Below are positions 22,401 through 33,603 of a stretch of 64,000 bases of DNA, piece by piece (the stretch's first letter is position 1; each line of letters begins with the position of its first letter). The translations under genes and the position numbers were made by a program. Where the stretch lies: assembly GCF_018812025.1 (NCBI RefSeq), contig NC_063052.1:29333193-29397192 (forward strand). Direction: 5' to 3'. The notes below the pieces were generated by a model. It was not told the DNA's origin. It saw nothing but the letters and a program-made list of their open reading frames with translations, and did not search any database. The stretch is from Megalobrama amblycephala (lineage: Eukaryota > Chordata > Actinopteri > Cypriniformes > Xenocyprididae).

Positions 22401-24017
22401 TTTTTTTTTTTTTTTTTTTTAAGTCTCGTCTGGCTAGCACACTTCATATGTTCATGCATTCGGTCAGTAGGTGGTCTTTTGTGTCTGTTCGAACACATTT
22501 GACCACATGAGCGTTTACATGCCGAAAGCAATCCGATCTAATGTGTTTTTGACTACTTTTGGAAGTGGTTGTAAGTGGATAGGCTCAAACATTTTTAGAC
22601 CACGTTTACACTTGTATTTAGCGTCGTCCACTCATTATCCGATCGCACCAAAACGCATCTTAATACTAGGTGGAAACAGGGCCTGTAGCTCAAAACAGTG
22701 TACCAAATTGTTTTGCCTTGCAGAATTGGGCTGGAGTCAGCCGTGTGACGTGTGGAGTATAGGCTGCATCCTCTTCGAGTACTACCTCGGCTTTACACTC
22801 TTCCAGGTACAAAATCCAACTCCGCTACTTCCTTTTTCGTACCACTTTTCTGAGTCATGACAGCAGGTCTACACAGCCACTCTTGTTTATATTCACTAAG
22901 CAGCTTAAGATCAAGTAGAATCTGACCAAAGGGTCACAGGTGTCCACGCACGCACATTGAAGCCAGACACCTGCCGTTCACCCTTTGACCTCAGATGAGC
23001 TCACTAATGCTCTCTCTTTCTCATGCACACACAGAGCTCACTGTACAGGAACATATGTCATACCTGCATTGTAAAACGTGGCAAAAATGCGTTGCTAAAC
23101 AGTCTAATATGTTTATCAACTAAGTAATGTTCATCCATACTAATTTTGTTCTTCTTTTTTTGATCTGATTTTCAGACTCATGATAATCGGGAGCATTTAG
23201 CCATGATGGAGAGAATTTTGGGCCCTGTTCCTTCCCGAATGATTCGCAAGACTAGGTAAATTTTTGACCCTCTTAACTGGGATTCAAAGTACAGTTTCTA
23301 CGTCAATCATGCTTGTATGTGCAGCATGTTGTGCAACTAAAATGATGATTTCTGATCACCACACAGGAAACAGAAATACTTTTATCGTGGACGCCTGGAC
23401 TGGGACGAGAACTCTTCAGCAGGAAGATACGTCAGAGAAAACTGCAAACCTTTACGGGTAAGTAACAGACTGGTGTGTATATAAATATAAAATATAATTT
23501 TTTTTAATTCTAGTCAAAAGTTTGGGGCAAGGCTGCATTTATTTGATGATAAATACTTTAGAAACTACTTTTGATTTTTAAAAGTTATTTATATTTGAGT
23601 TCTGACATTCTATCATTTTGTAACTTTTAATTTATCCTTGTAATTCTACATGTTAAAAGGTGTTTTTTTTTCTTCACATTTCAGACATGTAAATGAGAGT
23701 TTGCCTTCAAAGTGAATATAGTCAGGAGTAATGGATATAAAATGTATTTTTGAATGTTTGTGAATGTGGGCAGCCATATGTTAATGTATGTACAATAATG
23801 TTTATCCTTTCTCTCTCTCTCACAGAGATATCTTCTATCAGAAGCTGAAGAGCATCATCAGCTGTTCGATCTGATCGAGGCCATGCTGGAGTATGAGCCC
23901 ACGAAGCGTCTCAGTCTCGCTGCGGCCCTGAGGCATCCTTTCTTTCAGAGCACCATCAGCAGCGCTGACCAGAGCGCAGGCAAGAGCTGGGAGGGAAACC
24001 GCGACATCAGCCGGTGA
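16428..24017 (+). CDS. clk2: Dual-specificity LAMMER kinase CLK2
   Basis: CLK2 phosphorylates SR splicing factors in the nucleus. Exons: 16428-16621, 17187-17454, 18314-18404, 19297-19363, 20075-20191, 20643-20809, 20969-21063, 21203-21332, 22724-22806, 23176-23255, 23367-23457, 23826-24017. Phases join to 524 residues (human is about 500). The ATG was chosen because it directly follows an acceptor and gives [12 protein letters not shown], like mammalian CLK2. Residues 1-154 are Arg/Ser-rich (localisation and substrate docking). The kinase has LGEGTFGRV at about 189, Lys215 in VALK, catalytic HTDLKPEN (Asp312), DFG (Asp349), the activation loop [13 protein letters not shown], and the family signature [12 protein letters not shown] at 410-421. 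It ends NRDISR, like CLK2. The exon at 18314 has an alternative in-frame start at 18311. Skipping that exon breaks the frame. No damage is seen. Confidence 0.96.
18311..18404 (+). other. clk2 cassette-type exon with tandem NAGNAG acceptor
   Basis: The acceptor reads GAAGCAG, so splicing after 18310 or 18313 gives an exon of 94 or 91 bases that differs by one Gln codon; both are in phase. It encodes the start of [20 protein letters not shown]. Its length is not a multiple of three. In mammalian CLK genes the corresponding exon is skipped to make a truncated, self-regulating isoform. Confidence 0.7.
20213..20492 (-). repeat. tRNA-derived SINE (HE1-like), reverse orientation
   Basis: This is the reverse complement of the 3188-3483 family. 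The tRNA-like head is at the right end (ACCATTAGACCACAACTGCC) and the tail at the left (GGCCAAGTATGGTAACCC). It begins about 20 bases after the clk2 donor at 20191. Confidence 0.75.
21690..22090. repeat. Dispersed MITE fragment
   Basis: It carries the family segments CTCACCAAGGCTGCATTGAT and ATCCTTCAGAAATCATTCTA shared with 5543-6022. The ends are degraded. It lies in a clk2 intron. Confidence 0.6.
22290..22686. repeat. MITE with GGCCCTGTTTACACCT termini
   Basis: The left end GGCCCTGTTTACACCTGGTA pairs with the right end TACTAGGTGGAAACAGGGCC. The middle has internal inverted segments around GATCGGATCACAAG. It lies in the clk2 intron before the exon at 22724. Confidence 0.7.
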
Positions 24018-24615
24018 CAATGATTCATCTTCAACCAAACGTCTCTGTCTTACGCCAAAAAAACTCGAGGACTCGCATGCCAAGAGAGTTGTGGAGCTGA
24101 ACTGACATTGAGTAAAGTTTTATAGTGCAAGAGAACCTAATGAAGCAGGTGCACAGCATATGATTTCTCGATCATCTTCCCATAATGTGAGAACCATGCG
24201 CAGCAGGAGAATGTGAGGAACTTGGCACATCTAAAAGATGCTTGATTGGACTTTCGGAAGGGTTGTTGAGTTAATATACCCTCTCAAGTTCAGTTCTTCC
24301 AGCCAATTGTGGCTAATGGTTTTTGTGGACAGCCATAAGTGGTGGGGGAAAAAGCATTAATGTAACACTCCATTTTGGAAAACAACTGACAAACAAGCAT
24401 CACTGTTACAATATAATTATTTATCGGGCGAATACCTTAGCTGATAATCGCAAATGCATTGCGACACTGTTTGTATTCAGTTCAATTTAAACCAAGTAAC
24501 AGAGCAGCAGTGTTCTGGTGATTGTGTCCCTCAACTCGTTTACAGTATTTATTTAGTTAACCGGACGTCTCCTTTTGTGTGTTTGTATGGATTTGACTAT
24601 AAATGTGTAAATATG

Positions 24616-24643
24616 AATAAACATGTTGTGACTATAGAATAAA
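24616..24643 (+). terminator. clk2 polyadenylation signals
   Basis: Two AATAAA hexamers occur at 24616-24621 and 24638-24643, about 600 bases after the clk2 stop, followed by a T/G-rich stretch (CTGTCTGTTTGCTTGCTGTG) that fits a downstream element. Confidence 0.65.
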
Positions 24644-24659
24644 GAGCCTGTCTGTTTGC

Positions 24660-25577
24660 TTGCTGTGAATGTTTTCACAGCGGCTTTTCAGGCAAAATGT
24701 TTTTACAATCAAAAAATTCTTGTCGAGTCATTTCTATATCGACTGTGTGCATATGATATTCTATGCTGATATGAATTAAACATTTGGCACTTAATTGGGC
24801 ATTAGTGCAGTGCTTTAATCTGAGTTTAATGCTATAAAACACTGTCTTCTGCCATAATCATCCTTTACAGATAAGGAAAGGCAGAAAACGTAGAAATTAC
24901 AGCCTTCTGTGGTTTATAATAATCACATACCTCAGAAATAGTTTGAAGCTTATCTTAACATTTTTTCCCCCATGCAATATTTTATTTTAAATGGATTTAA
25001 GGCATACATTTAACTGTTTTCACTTTTAGACTAATATATACTTAACCAGAATGCCTTAATTTGAGAATAATATTTGGAATATGTAATATTTTGGCTGTGT
25101 AGTCATATAGTAGTTTAAGTCCTTAGAGCCTTCACTCTTTCAATTTTACATCTTTGTTCAACTGAATTAAGGTTGTAGTAGTTCTACACGCATGCAAAAA
25201 TGTTCTATGTAGAACCTTAAAAGTGTTCTATTGTAGTATTGTTTATTAGATATTTTGAATATATTTGCAGAATATATGAATGGTCTCTGTGATTTACACT
25301 GTATGTCTCCTTTTAGCTAAACTTGCAGTAAGATAGTAAGCTACTCTTTTGGCCTTCAAGATATGGGTAACATGCCTGCAAGATAACACTGTAGGTCTCA
25401 CCCTAGCTGAACTTGCAGCTGCATAATGGTACATAAGATAACATAAGATAAATGTTACAAAACAGGCCATGCCACTATTAGGGAGAAGCTAAAAGATTTG
25501 ATAACTGTAGATGAGCTAATTAAAATAGTTGGAAATTACCCAATGGCTAAAAACTGTTTTGGGCAGACTGTCTGAAG
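24660..25577. other. Spacer after clk2 without genes
   Basis: This is AT-rich sequence with stop codons in all frames and no protein that I recognise. It contains scraps of a dispersed repeat (AAATGTTCTATGTAGAACCT at about 25198) also seen near 27915, 44200 and 56270. Confidence 0.5.
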
Positions 25578-27118
25578 CAGTGGCGAGGCTACAGAAGGGC
25601 CAGGACGGCACTGGCCCACCCAGATTGATGGCTGGCCCACCCAATCAAAGGTGCCAGAATATTTCATTTTATTTCCAGACACTACTTTGGTCTGGAAATA
25701 GTCATATCTGTTGCGAAGGCCTATATATGATTTGAAAAATGTATTATTAAAAGTACATATAACATGATATGTTTTTATATCGCGCCGGTAAACTCAGCTT
25801 TCCAGAGTCGCTGCAGCAGCTGTTTCTATGCAGCGTGCGTCACCGTCCATGAGTCGCGCTTATAATAGCCTATGTGTGCCGGTTTGTTTTAATTTTTACT
25901 GTGATTAGCCTATTTATTCTACAGTAACAATTCATTCTATGTAGTCACCTATGTGTAAACAATTTAAAAAAATGAAGTAGGCTAATGACAATGAAATTAA
26001 ATCGAGCTTTGGTTCAGTATTGTGTCCTTCCCCCACACCAATATGACAGTAACTCTCCAAACAAGCAAATGCCCCCCATGTTATTCCCGATATGATCCGT
26101 CAGCTCCAGTCCTCTGATTTGGAGCGGTAAAGGCCCAGGTATACTTTTCCCACGTTCCCCTCCGTCTCGCTCACAGTTGAGCGCGCAAATCTTTCTAAGA
26201 TACTCCTTTGCTCATGAGCGCGCGGGCCTTTCAACTTTGCCCATGAGCTCGGAAAGACGCGTTCGGATGCACGCACACGTGCACCGTCCATGGTCATAAA
26301 AATTCGGCTGCGCGGACACTGTTCAGGGAGTCAAAGCTAGTCCACGGTCTAGTAAATGTTTCTTGCTACAAGAGAGACTCGGACATTGCACTACTAAACA
26401 CTGAACGGTCTGTGCGTGGATTTGGATAAAAAAGTTCATTGATTTGATGCCGTGTCCGATTGCTGTTTATTCCTTCACAGTGGCATATAGTGGATGGGCA
26501 TGCAGGGCTATTAAATTATTTTTCTTATTATCATGCTACTTTTATTATTAAATTAATATTGCAATTCATTTGCCCCGCGATAATATCGCATCACCGCATA
26601 ACAGACGTGCTGCGAGGACAATAAAATATTAGTTAGATAGCTCCTCATTTAAAGAACAACTTGTTTAACATGAAATACTTCTCAAATTAACGAAAAATAC
26701 TTTTTTTTTTTCTCACTATGGGCCACAAGAGAAATATAAAGAAAATAAATTAGATTCATCTCTCATCTCTAAGAGAATATGTGCCGTTATTGCAGCGTCG
26801 GATGCCAAAAACTCAGTCAGTTTATACTTTGTTTCTGTAGTGAATAATTGACTGGAGTTTGAGACTCTCAAGTTTGCACATTGGTTGTGTGATATCCTGG
26901 CTCATCTTCATGGTTTAAAATGGAAATATTTTCAATATTGCATTTTTCTTTATTGCTCGCAAAATGATGGACACTGATTTACATATCATCCACATCATTT
27001 CCCGTGATAATAAAATGAAGTGAGTAAATAAATAACAAGCTATATATATGACAAAAAACAGAGGTCCACCCTATTTCACCAAGGTCCACCCACTTGAAGA
27101 TTTCTGGCCTCGCCACTG
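25578..27118. mobile_element. Non-autonomous hAT-like element with perfect 8-bp target duplication
   Basis: Termini CAGTGGCGAGGC and GCCTCGCCACTG are perfect inverted repeats, flanked by identical GTCTGAAG at 25570-25577 and 27119-27126. The element is 1541 bp. Inside both ends are copies of a CCACCC-bearing segment (GGCCCACCC at the left, GGTCCACCC at the right). No long reading frame or transposase motif is visible, so it needed a transposase in trans. Confidence 0.85.
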
Positions 27119-27126
27119 GTCTGAAG

Positions 27127-29820
27127 ATGAAAAGAGGTGGCAAACACATAAGGTCATTGGTCAAAAACAGTATGAAAATGAGAGTTAGGAGTGTAATTGT
27201 AAGATGGCCAGCTGGCGTCTCTGCATTGTTGTTTGTTGCAGTGAAGTCTAATTTTTGGCATCTGGAACTTCTTGACTAAAAGGCATTTTCACTTGTCTGG
27301 CTATCACCAGACCAAGCTCAATTTAAAATTGAACATTGGTCTGGGGAGTTTGCTATGTATTTCCTACTGCACAAGAGGCGTGATCAACGAGCATTATTCA
27401 CGCAATTGGATAGTCCTTCAACCAATCAGATCAACGATCCGGGTGACGTACTTTTGCAGAGCGATGCGAAAACTCCAGACAGGTTTAGTTTGTATTGGTT
27501 TGTAGCATTGATCAGCGGTTTGCAGAAGCAGCAATGGCATCAAGCGATTTTTGCAGGTTGTGCAAAAAAACATGAAAGTGATCGGTATTTACACCCAGTC
27601 AAGAAATTTGTTTGCTAAACTAAAGAAGTCATTTAGCATCATTGAGAGGTTAAAAGGAATTGGATTGACAGTCGTGCGAGAGACGTCATCGTGTTACACC
27701 CGCCCAGAGCCATAGAAAGAGCTCTGTACCCGCCAATAGCGAGCAAGGTGGATAAGCCAGTCTGTGATTGGTTCCCGCAAAAGTGTAACAGATGCAGCAG
27801 AAATGAATGTACGGGTTTCCAGACTGAGTTGCCGGGCGAAATCAAATCGCCGGCAGATCAGGCTGGGTTTACCCAGTCTACATTTTCACGACACTGTCAG
27901 GCAATTCATATATAGAACCTTTTAGGTGTTCCCATCATGGGATCATTTTTATTCAGTTTTATGAATTAAACAGCTTGTAAACAATTGAAATTACCTGATA
28001 AACATTAAAGTATTATGCAATCATTAAACTCTTGTGCGTCAATTAAAAAAAGTTACTCTGAGGTCCTTAGAGGACAAAAATGTCTGTATCAAAAAACTGT
28101 CATAAAAAATTGAAGCTTGGGAACACAGACTTAAGTTTGGTCTCATTTTAAAGAAGACCCTTGGTATAAGTTATAGAGGTTTAAATGAACAATATTTTAT
28201 ATAAAATATATATTTAATAATACAAGTTGAACTCAAAAACTGCTAGAAGATCAAAGCCGTAAATCTAAATAAGTTGTGTTCCAAATTTGACGTTGATATC
28301 TCAAAAAATGAGCATTCAGTAAGATTTTGTTTGGGCGCAGTGTCTAATTTTCCCCATTAGATGCAAAGCTCCGCTGGTACACACAGCGGTAGGATTTGTG
28401 ATGAGTTTTTCTTTATCAAATACTACACGCACACACAATTTTTTATTACAAACATACAAACCACACCCTGACATCCATACCAACACACCCACACAATTAT
28501 AGCTGCATAATTGATCATCGAAATGTAGAAGCAGAAAACAGGAATAAAGTGAGCATTTGCTCTGAGAAAACAGCACCATCTGGTAAAAATATTTTTGAAG
28601 CCTTGCCAACAGAATGAAAGCATATTAACAAAGACTGCATGTTTTAGTTAAATGGCCCTGGGATTAAAAATTGTAGTTTAATGGGTTTCAATGGGAACAT
28701 ATTTGTCAAAATAGTAAAATTCCAGTAAAAATAGACACTTGTGAAAAAATGTATGCAGTTGGCATTAACACAGGCAAAATGATCACAAAAAAAAAAAAAA
28801 AAAAAAAAAAATTCCATAAGGACGCACAAGGTTTAAGAACCTTTTTAAGTCAAGAACCCAAGAAAGAAATCACACTGAACTTTTTTTTTTCTAACAGTGT
28901 ATATATATATTCTGGACACATAACATGCAATGTTTTTAGGCAAATAGTACTAAAAACTGTAATGTCAACCCAATTGTCCCAATGACGGTATCCAATTGTG
29001 TGGCTGAAGGTTTCCTACGCGTTCTATCTTTTCAGTGCGCGAAGTAATTTAATGCAAACTTAACGAGTTTGTTTGCCCATATAATCTTAAATGTATTAGG
29101 TTTAGCTAGTTTGGATTGCTGTCCACTGATAAGGGGCTCGATGAAGCAGCTTCAACTCAAGCTCTGATATACCCCCACAGTGAATAAATATAGGATATGA
29201 TTACATAGGGCAAGGTACCTGAGATGAAGGTGGAGTTTGGGGAGGTGGAGGGATGCTGGAACAGCTGAGACTGAAGAGAGGTAAGCAGCTGCTTATATAC
29301 TCTGGCTGTTGACTGGAAGATTAGATGGGCTCGCTCCTCCCTAAATTAAGTTTAGGAACTTCACTAAACTTTAATCTGACTCCATTTTATCACAACCTTG
29401 AATTTTAGGTTAGAGCGCCGATTATTGGTCATTCATATAATAATTTATCTCGACATTTGATTATTATATTTAACTCTTTAAATCTTATTGTACTCGTTTA
29501 TTCGGATACCAATGTCACTCAGGGTCTCACACCGGCCGTTCTTTTATGCAGATCCCACTGTCACAAACTCGCCAGTCTTGGTCACAAGACAGAGGTAATT
29601 TAGATGGCCGCTCCACTTGCTCTCTCTAAAAGTATTTTGTTTAGTCCCCATAGATCTGTATACACTTGAATAAATACACTTTCTCATGTCTAGTCAGAGG
29701 TCATGACCACTGCTACAGATATAAGCTGAGCAATATTACTTTCTCTGATGGTAGCTTTGGTTTGGTCATGCCATGGTTTCCCATGTACACTTAGCTAGAG
29801 TAACATTACATTAAACAGAG
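27127..29820. other. Repeat-derived spacer without recognisable genes
   Basis: About 27293-27890 looks like one old interspersed element (it starts near TGTCTGGCTATCACCAGACC and ends near GGCTGGGTTTACCCAGTC). A poly(A) run lies near 28788-28810. Short frames here match no family I know. Confidence 0.4.
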
Positions 29821-29978
29821 GTAAGGCTTACCCTATTTAGGTTGGCTGATCAACATTTTGTTGTCCTAAACCGAAATTCCCCTTTTAGCCTTTACAGTCG
29901 TAAGGCTCACCCTATTTAAGTTGGTCGATCAACATTTTGTTGTCCTAAACTGAAATTCCCCTTTAAGCCTGTATAGTC
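29821..29978 (+). repeat. Tandem duplication, two units of about 79 bp
   Basis: Unit one begins TAAGGCTTACCCTATTTAGG and unit two TAAGGCTCACCCTATTTAAG. Both continue through ATCAACATTTTGTTGTCCTA to TTCCCCTTT and a final GCCT. A handful of substitutions separate them. Confidence 0.8.
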
Positions 29979-30337
29979 TAAGTACACTTGAACCTGTGCC
30001 AAGTGTTAGCTGGAGCTCTAAAATCTCAGTTGGCGTGCCCTATGCTCCATTCAAAACTGGATTTTAGTCCGTTACTAACCTGAACACAGATTTACGGCAA
30101 CATTGGATACAACATAATCTACTAGAATTCTAATAATTTCAGAGTAAGTCAGAATAAAATCAAATGTAACAATTTATTATTAGTCAGGTAAATGTATCAT
30201 TCCAATAACACAATTGATTCAAAGACAATCAATACAAAATGTCTGGAAGACACTTAGCATTATGGGCTTATAGCCCTGAGCCATTTTGCACTTCTTTCTC
30301 AGGATCATCTTCGTCTTCCTGTAGTTTTTGGGGCAGT

Positions 30338-30815
30338 TCTGGCCTAATGGTTAGAGCAGGGGTAGGCAAGTTCGGTCCTAGAGAGCCGCTGTCCTGCAGA
30401 GTTTAGCTCCAACCCTGAAAAAAAAACCTTCAACTGCCTATAGCCTTAGCAATCCTGAAGAGCTTGATTAGCTTGTTCAGGTGTGTTTGATTAAGGTTGG
30501 AGCTAAACTCAGCAGGACAGCGGCTCTCTAGGACCGAACTTGTAACTTGTAACCTGAAGGTTGTGGGTTCGAGTTTCAGTACAGGCAGGAAATGTATGTG
30601 GGGGAGTGAATGAACAGCGCTCTCATTACCCACAACTGAGGTGCCCTTGAGCAAGGCACCTAACTCACCAATCACTCACTAGGCGCCGCAGCAAAAAATG
30701 GTTATCCACTGTTCACGGTGTGTGTGCGTGTGTGTTCAATACTCACTGCTGAAGGTTAAAATGCAGAGCACAAATTGGGACATCATACTTGGCTACACGT
30801 CACATCACTTCATTC
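30338..30815 (+). repeat. HE1-like SINE interrupted by a small fold-back element
   Basis: The SINE head starts GGGCAGTTCTGGCCTAATGG and stops after TTAGAGCAGG. At about 30357-30543 there is a palindromic insert with arms AAGTTCGGTCCTAGAGAGCC and GGCTCTCTAGGACCGAACTT. The SINE then resumes at TTGTAACCTGAAGGTTGTGG and runs to the CATACTTGGC tail. Confidence 0.75.
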
Positions 30816-31146
30816 ACTTTTTAAAATACTCCCAAGACCAAGACAAAACATCCTCCAAATAGAGGCATGAACTAACAATTGGAATTTGCATTGACTAGGG
30901 TCATAGACCTAGGGAGTTCGCACCTTGTTGGGGAACGGGGTAATTTGATGGAGATCCTGTGAAAGGGCACACCCTCAATAGTCAACGTATCTCTAAACTC
31001 TTAAAACCTTCATTACCTTTTGGTTTACTCCTGTGGGAATGAGACCACTGTACCAGTCAATTCACCATTTCAAATGATACCAAACATGAATGTTAATTCA
31101 CTTGCATTGACAAAACATTATCATAATCATTCTAAGTGAACTGAGT

Positions 31147-31600
31147 CAAAGACTATAGAATAACACAAGACGTGTCACTCGTATTGTTTTGAATGGGAGA
31201 AAGTGTAACACGCAATATGGCGGAATAAGTCCCGCCTTCTAAATAAGAGCCAATCGCCGACTGGTAAAGTCATCGCGTCACTGCAGCAGCCGTTAGAAGC
31301 ACCGGTTTCTATAGAAACAGTCAGACGCGCGCCTCTGAAACATGGCAGAAGAGACGCGCATTTAGGTCTGCGCATGCACATTAGCTTGATCCAGCCTAAA
31401 AAATACATTTTTTTGTCATGATTCGAGCGTTTGGATAAAACATTTATAAGACAGCTGTTGTCAGATTTCATTGGCGAACAGTTTTGGAGAATTTGATGTT
31501 TCCCGATTCAAAGAGATAGGGCATGATGCCCAGGATGCCCGAGAGGCGTTTCAAAGATGGCCGCCGAGTGAAATGACTTGTCTTAAAGGGACTTTGACTG
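31147..31600 (+). repeat. Dispersed 450-bp repeat (family R1), copy 1
   Basis: It runs from TCAAAGACTATAGAATAACA to AAAGGGACTTTG and has the core CAATATGGCGGAATAAGTCC. Related copies are at 50020-50465 (reverse, close) and about 41790-42195 (diverged). The short CAAAG/CTTTG ends are inverted. No coding capacity is seen. Confidence 0.7.
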
Positions 31601-32041
31601 AGTGAAGGGAAGAATGGGTAAAGGGAAGGAAGTGGGGGAGAAGAAACAAATGTGAAGGAAGGACAGGAGGGAATGAAGCTTTCCCGCATCTTCACTCTGT
31701 GGAGTGTGCCTGTCTGTGTTTCTGAGAATTTTTTTTATTGGCTCGCTTTTCCTCATTCATGGCCAAAAGATTTAAAGACTACAGCTAAGTGTGTAGACAA
31801 GCACAGTAAAGCTCTTTTGCAAGCACCTTCTTTGACCAGCCAACAAGCTTTATTTAGAAAGCATCACTCAGATGTAATCTAATAGAGTGATTCAGTGATT
31901 TCAGACCTATTGCCAAATGAAAAACAGACAATACAGAACTTATTAATTTCACCTAATGACCAGCAACAATAATGTTCACCTAGAATTTTTCATGGATTAA
32001 ATTTGTAAAGCAGTGAATAAAATGTTATACTTGGCCCAATA

Positions 32042-32102
<61 letters not shown>
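32042..32102. repeat. (TA)n microsatellite
   Basis: An uninterrupted TA run of about 60 bases, directly before the palindrome at 32107-32216. Confidence 0.95.
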
Positions 32103-32106
<4 letters not shown>

Positions 32107-32216
32107 CACTAATTTCCTCAGTAGTTCAAAATGATTCATGCTTCTTCTTTATCAATATATATATATATTGATTAAGAAGAAGCATGAATCATTTTGAACT
32201 ACTGAGGAAATTAGTG
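32107..32216. repeat. Near-perfect 110-bp palindrome
   Basis: Left arm CACTAATTTCCTCAGTAGTT and right arm AACTACTGAGGAAATTAGTG are perfect inverted copies. Pairing continues to an AT-rich centre at about 32161 with one obvious mismatch. It could extrude as a cruciform. Confidence 0.85.
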
Positions 32217-32549
32217 TCAGTTTGTGAATGAACTAGAAACAGGTTGTTTGAGGCTGAGTAGTGTAACAGCTGATGTTATAAATGAATTTTCAACACTGAC
32301 TTCATTCACATGTTCATTGTCTATAAACCTCTTCAATCTGTTTTCCCTCCTACCTTCCCATCTGTTGAAAGGAAGGATCTTACCCTTAATCTGTTAAGAT
32401 CAATGATCATACAACAGGTATTTCTCTTTAAGTCTCTTTTTCTGTAAGTTTAAAGAAAAACATAGTTGGTCAGCTTCACCATATTGATGCTTACACATAT
32501 TTGTGATTTAACTGATATTAGCAGCAACATATTAGTGGTTTCTCCTCTC

Positions 32550-32745
32550 TCACGTGCTGTGAAACTCCCGCCACCACTAATCTGATTATAAACAATTACG
32601 TCATTTGAGAATTAGCTGGGGACAGATGCAGGGAGGGTTTAAAAACATGTAGCTCAACAAGACTTTTGGAAAGCTAGCAGATGAGTTTGGACCTCAGGTT
32701 CCTCAGATCAAATTATGTACATCTGAAGCGTTTCACCAGAAATCA
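32550..32745 (+). promoter_or_regulatory. Putative promoter and 5' non-coding exon of the complexin-like gene
   Basis: CACGTG (32551-32556) and the palindromic homeodomain site TAATCTGATTA (32578-32588) precede a TATA-like TTTAAAAA (32638-32645). About 100 bases further on, a donor-like CAG|GTATGT occurs near 32746. TAATCT is a core for OTX/CRX factors. That this is the start of the complexin-like gene 0.9 kb downstream is inference. A further non-coding exon may begin after TTAATGCAG near 33438. Confidence 0.35.
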
Positions 32746-33119
32746 GGTATGTTGGACCTTTATGCTAAATGTTTTTCTGTCATTATGTTCTACGTGAAGA
32801 ATTTAAGAGTTTATTGTATTGTTTTATTTATATAATAGTATTTTTAGGCTATTATTTATTACATTATTTGTTTAGAAGTTCAGTGTATTTGACCTAAGGA
32901 AGGAATTTGAATCAAATGCATATTTGTATAATGTAAGTATAGTAGAATGAGTGATTATTAGTATTTTTGCACAAGTAAGGTTAGGTGTTAGTAAGATTTT
33001 TGAAAGAAGTCTCTTACGCTCACCAAAGCTGATTTAAAATACAGTGATATTGTGAAATTTTGTGAATATATTGTGAATCTAAAATACATTTTAACATGTG
33101 GGCCTATTAAAATCATACA

Positions 33120-33203
33120 CAGGGTGAATTCAGGGTGATTGGGACACTTTTTGCCATTGAGATGAACTGGAAAAAGTGTCCCAATCCACCTGAATTCACC
33201 CTA
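33120..33203. repeat. Short hairpin repeat
   Basis: Left arm AGGGTGAATTCAGGGTGATT and right arm AATCCACCTGAATTCACCCT pair around a centre near 33162 (GGGACACTTTTT against AAAAAGTGTCCC). It lies upstream of the complexin-like coding exons. Confidence 0.7.
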
Positions 33204-33603
33204 TAAAACAATTTTCCATATAAATAATGTCAATTTATCAAAATCATACACAGGCTATACATTTTTTTTCCATATAAATAATGTCAATTTAAAAAGGTAA
33301 TGTTACAGAGTATAAAAATACAAAAACACTTTACTGTAAACATATTTCTAGTGCCATGTTTTTGTAATTTTGCAGTGTTGTTTTCTACAAAACTTATTGG
33401 TCTATATGTTTTGTTTTGTTTTTTTCTAGGTGTTAATGCAGCCTCTACTTACATTTATTTATTAGACTTGGTCATATTAAACTGGAAAACCTGGAATACA
33501 CTTCCTTACTGAAATATCAGTAATTTTGACTCTTGAACTTCAGTATCACCGAGTTTGATAAAGACTCAAAGATATTCACGTTCATTAACAAGCTTACGAT
33601 AAG

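Noticed and set aside
29821..29978. CRISPR-like spaced repeats
   Set aside because: There are only two adjoining units with no spacers in a vertebrate genome, so it is a simple tandem duplication.
29100..30330. Possible LTR retrotransposon remnant
   Set aside because: No pair of long terminal repeats, primer site or pol-like frame could be found. Only the 79-bp tandem duplication is firm.
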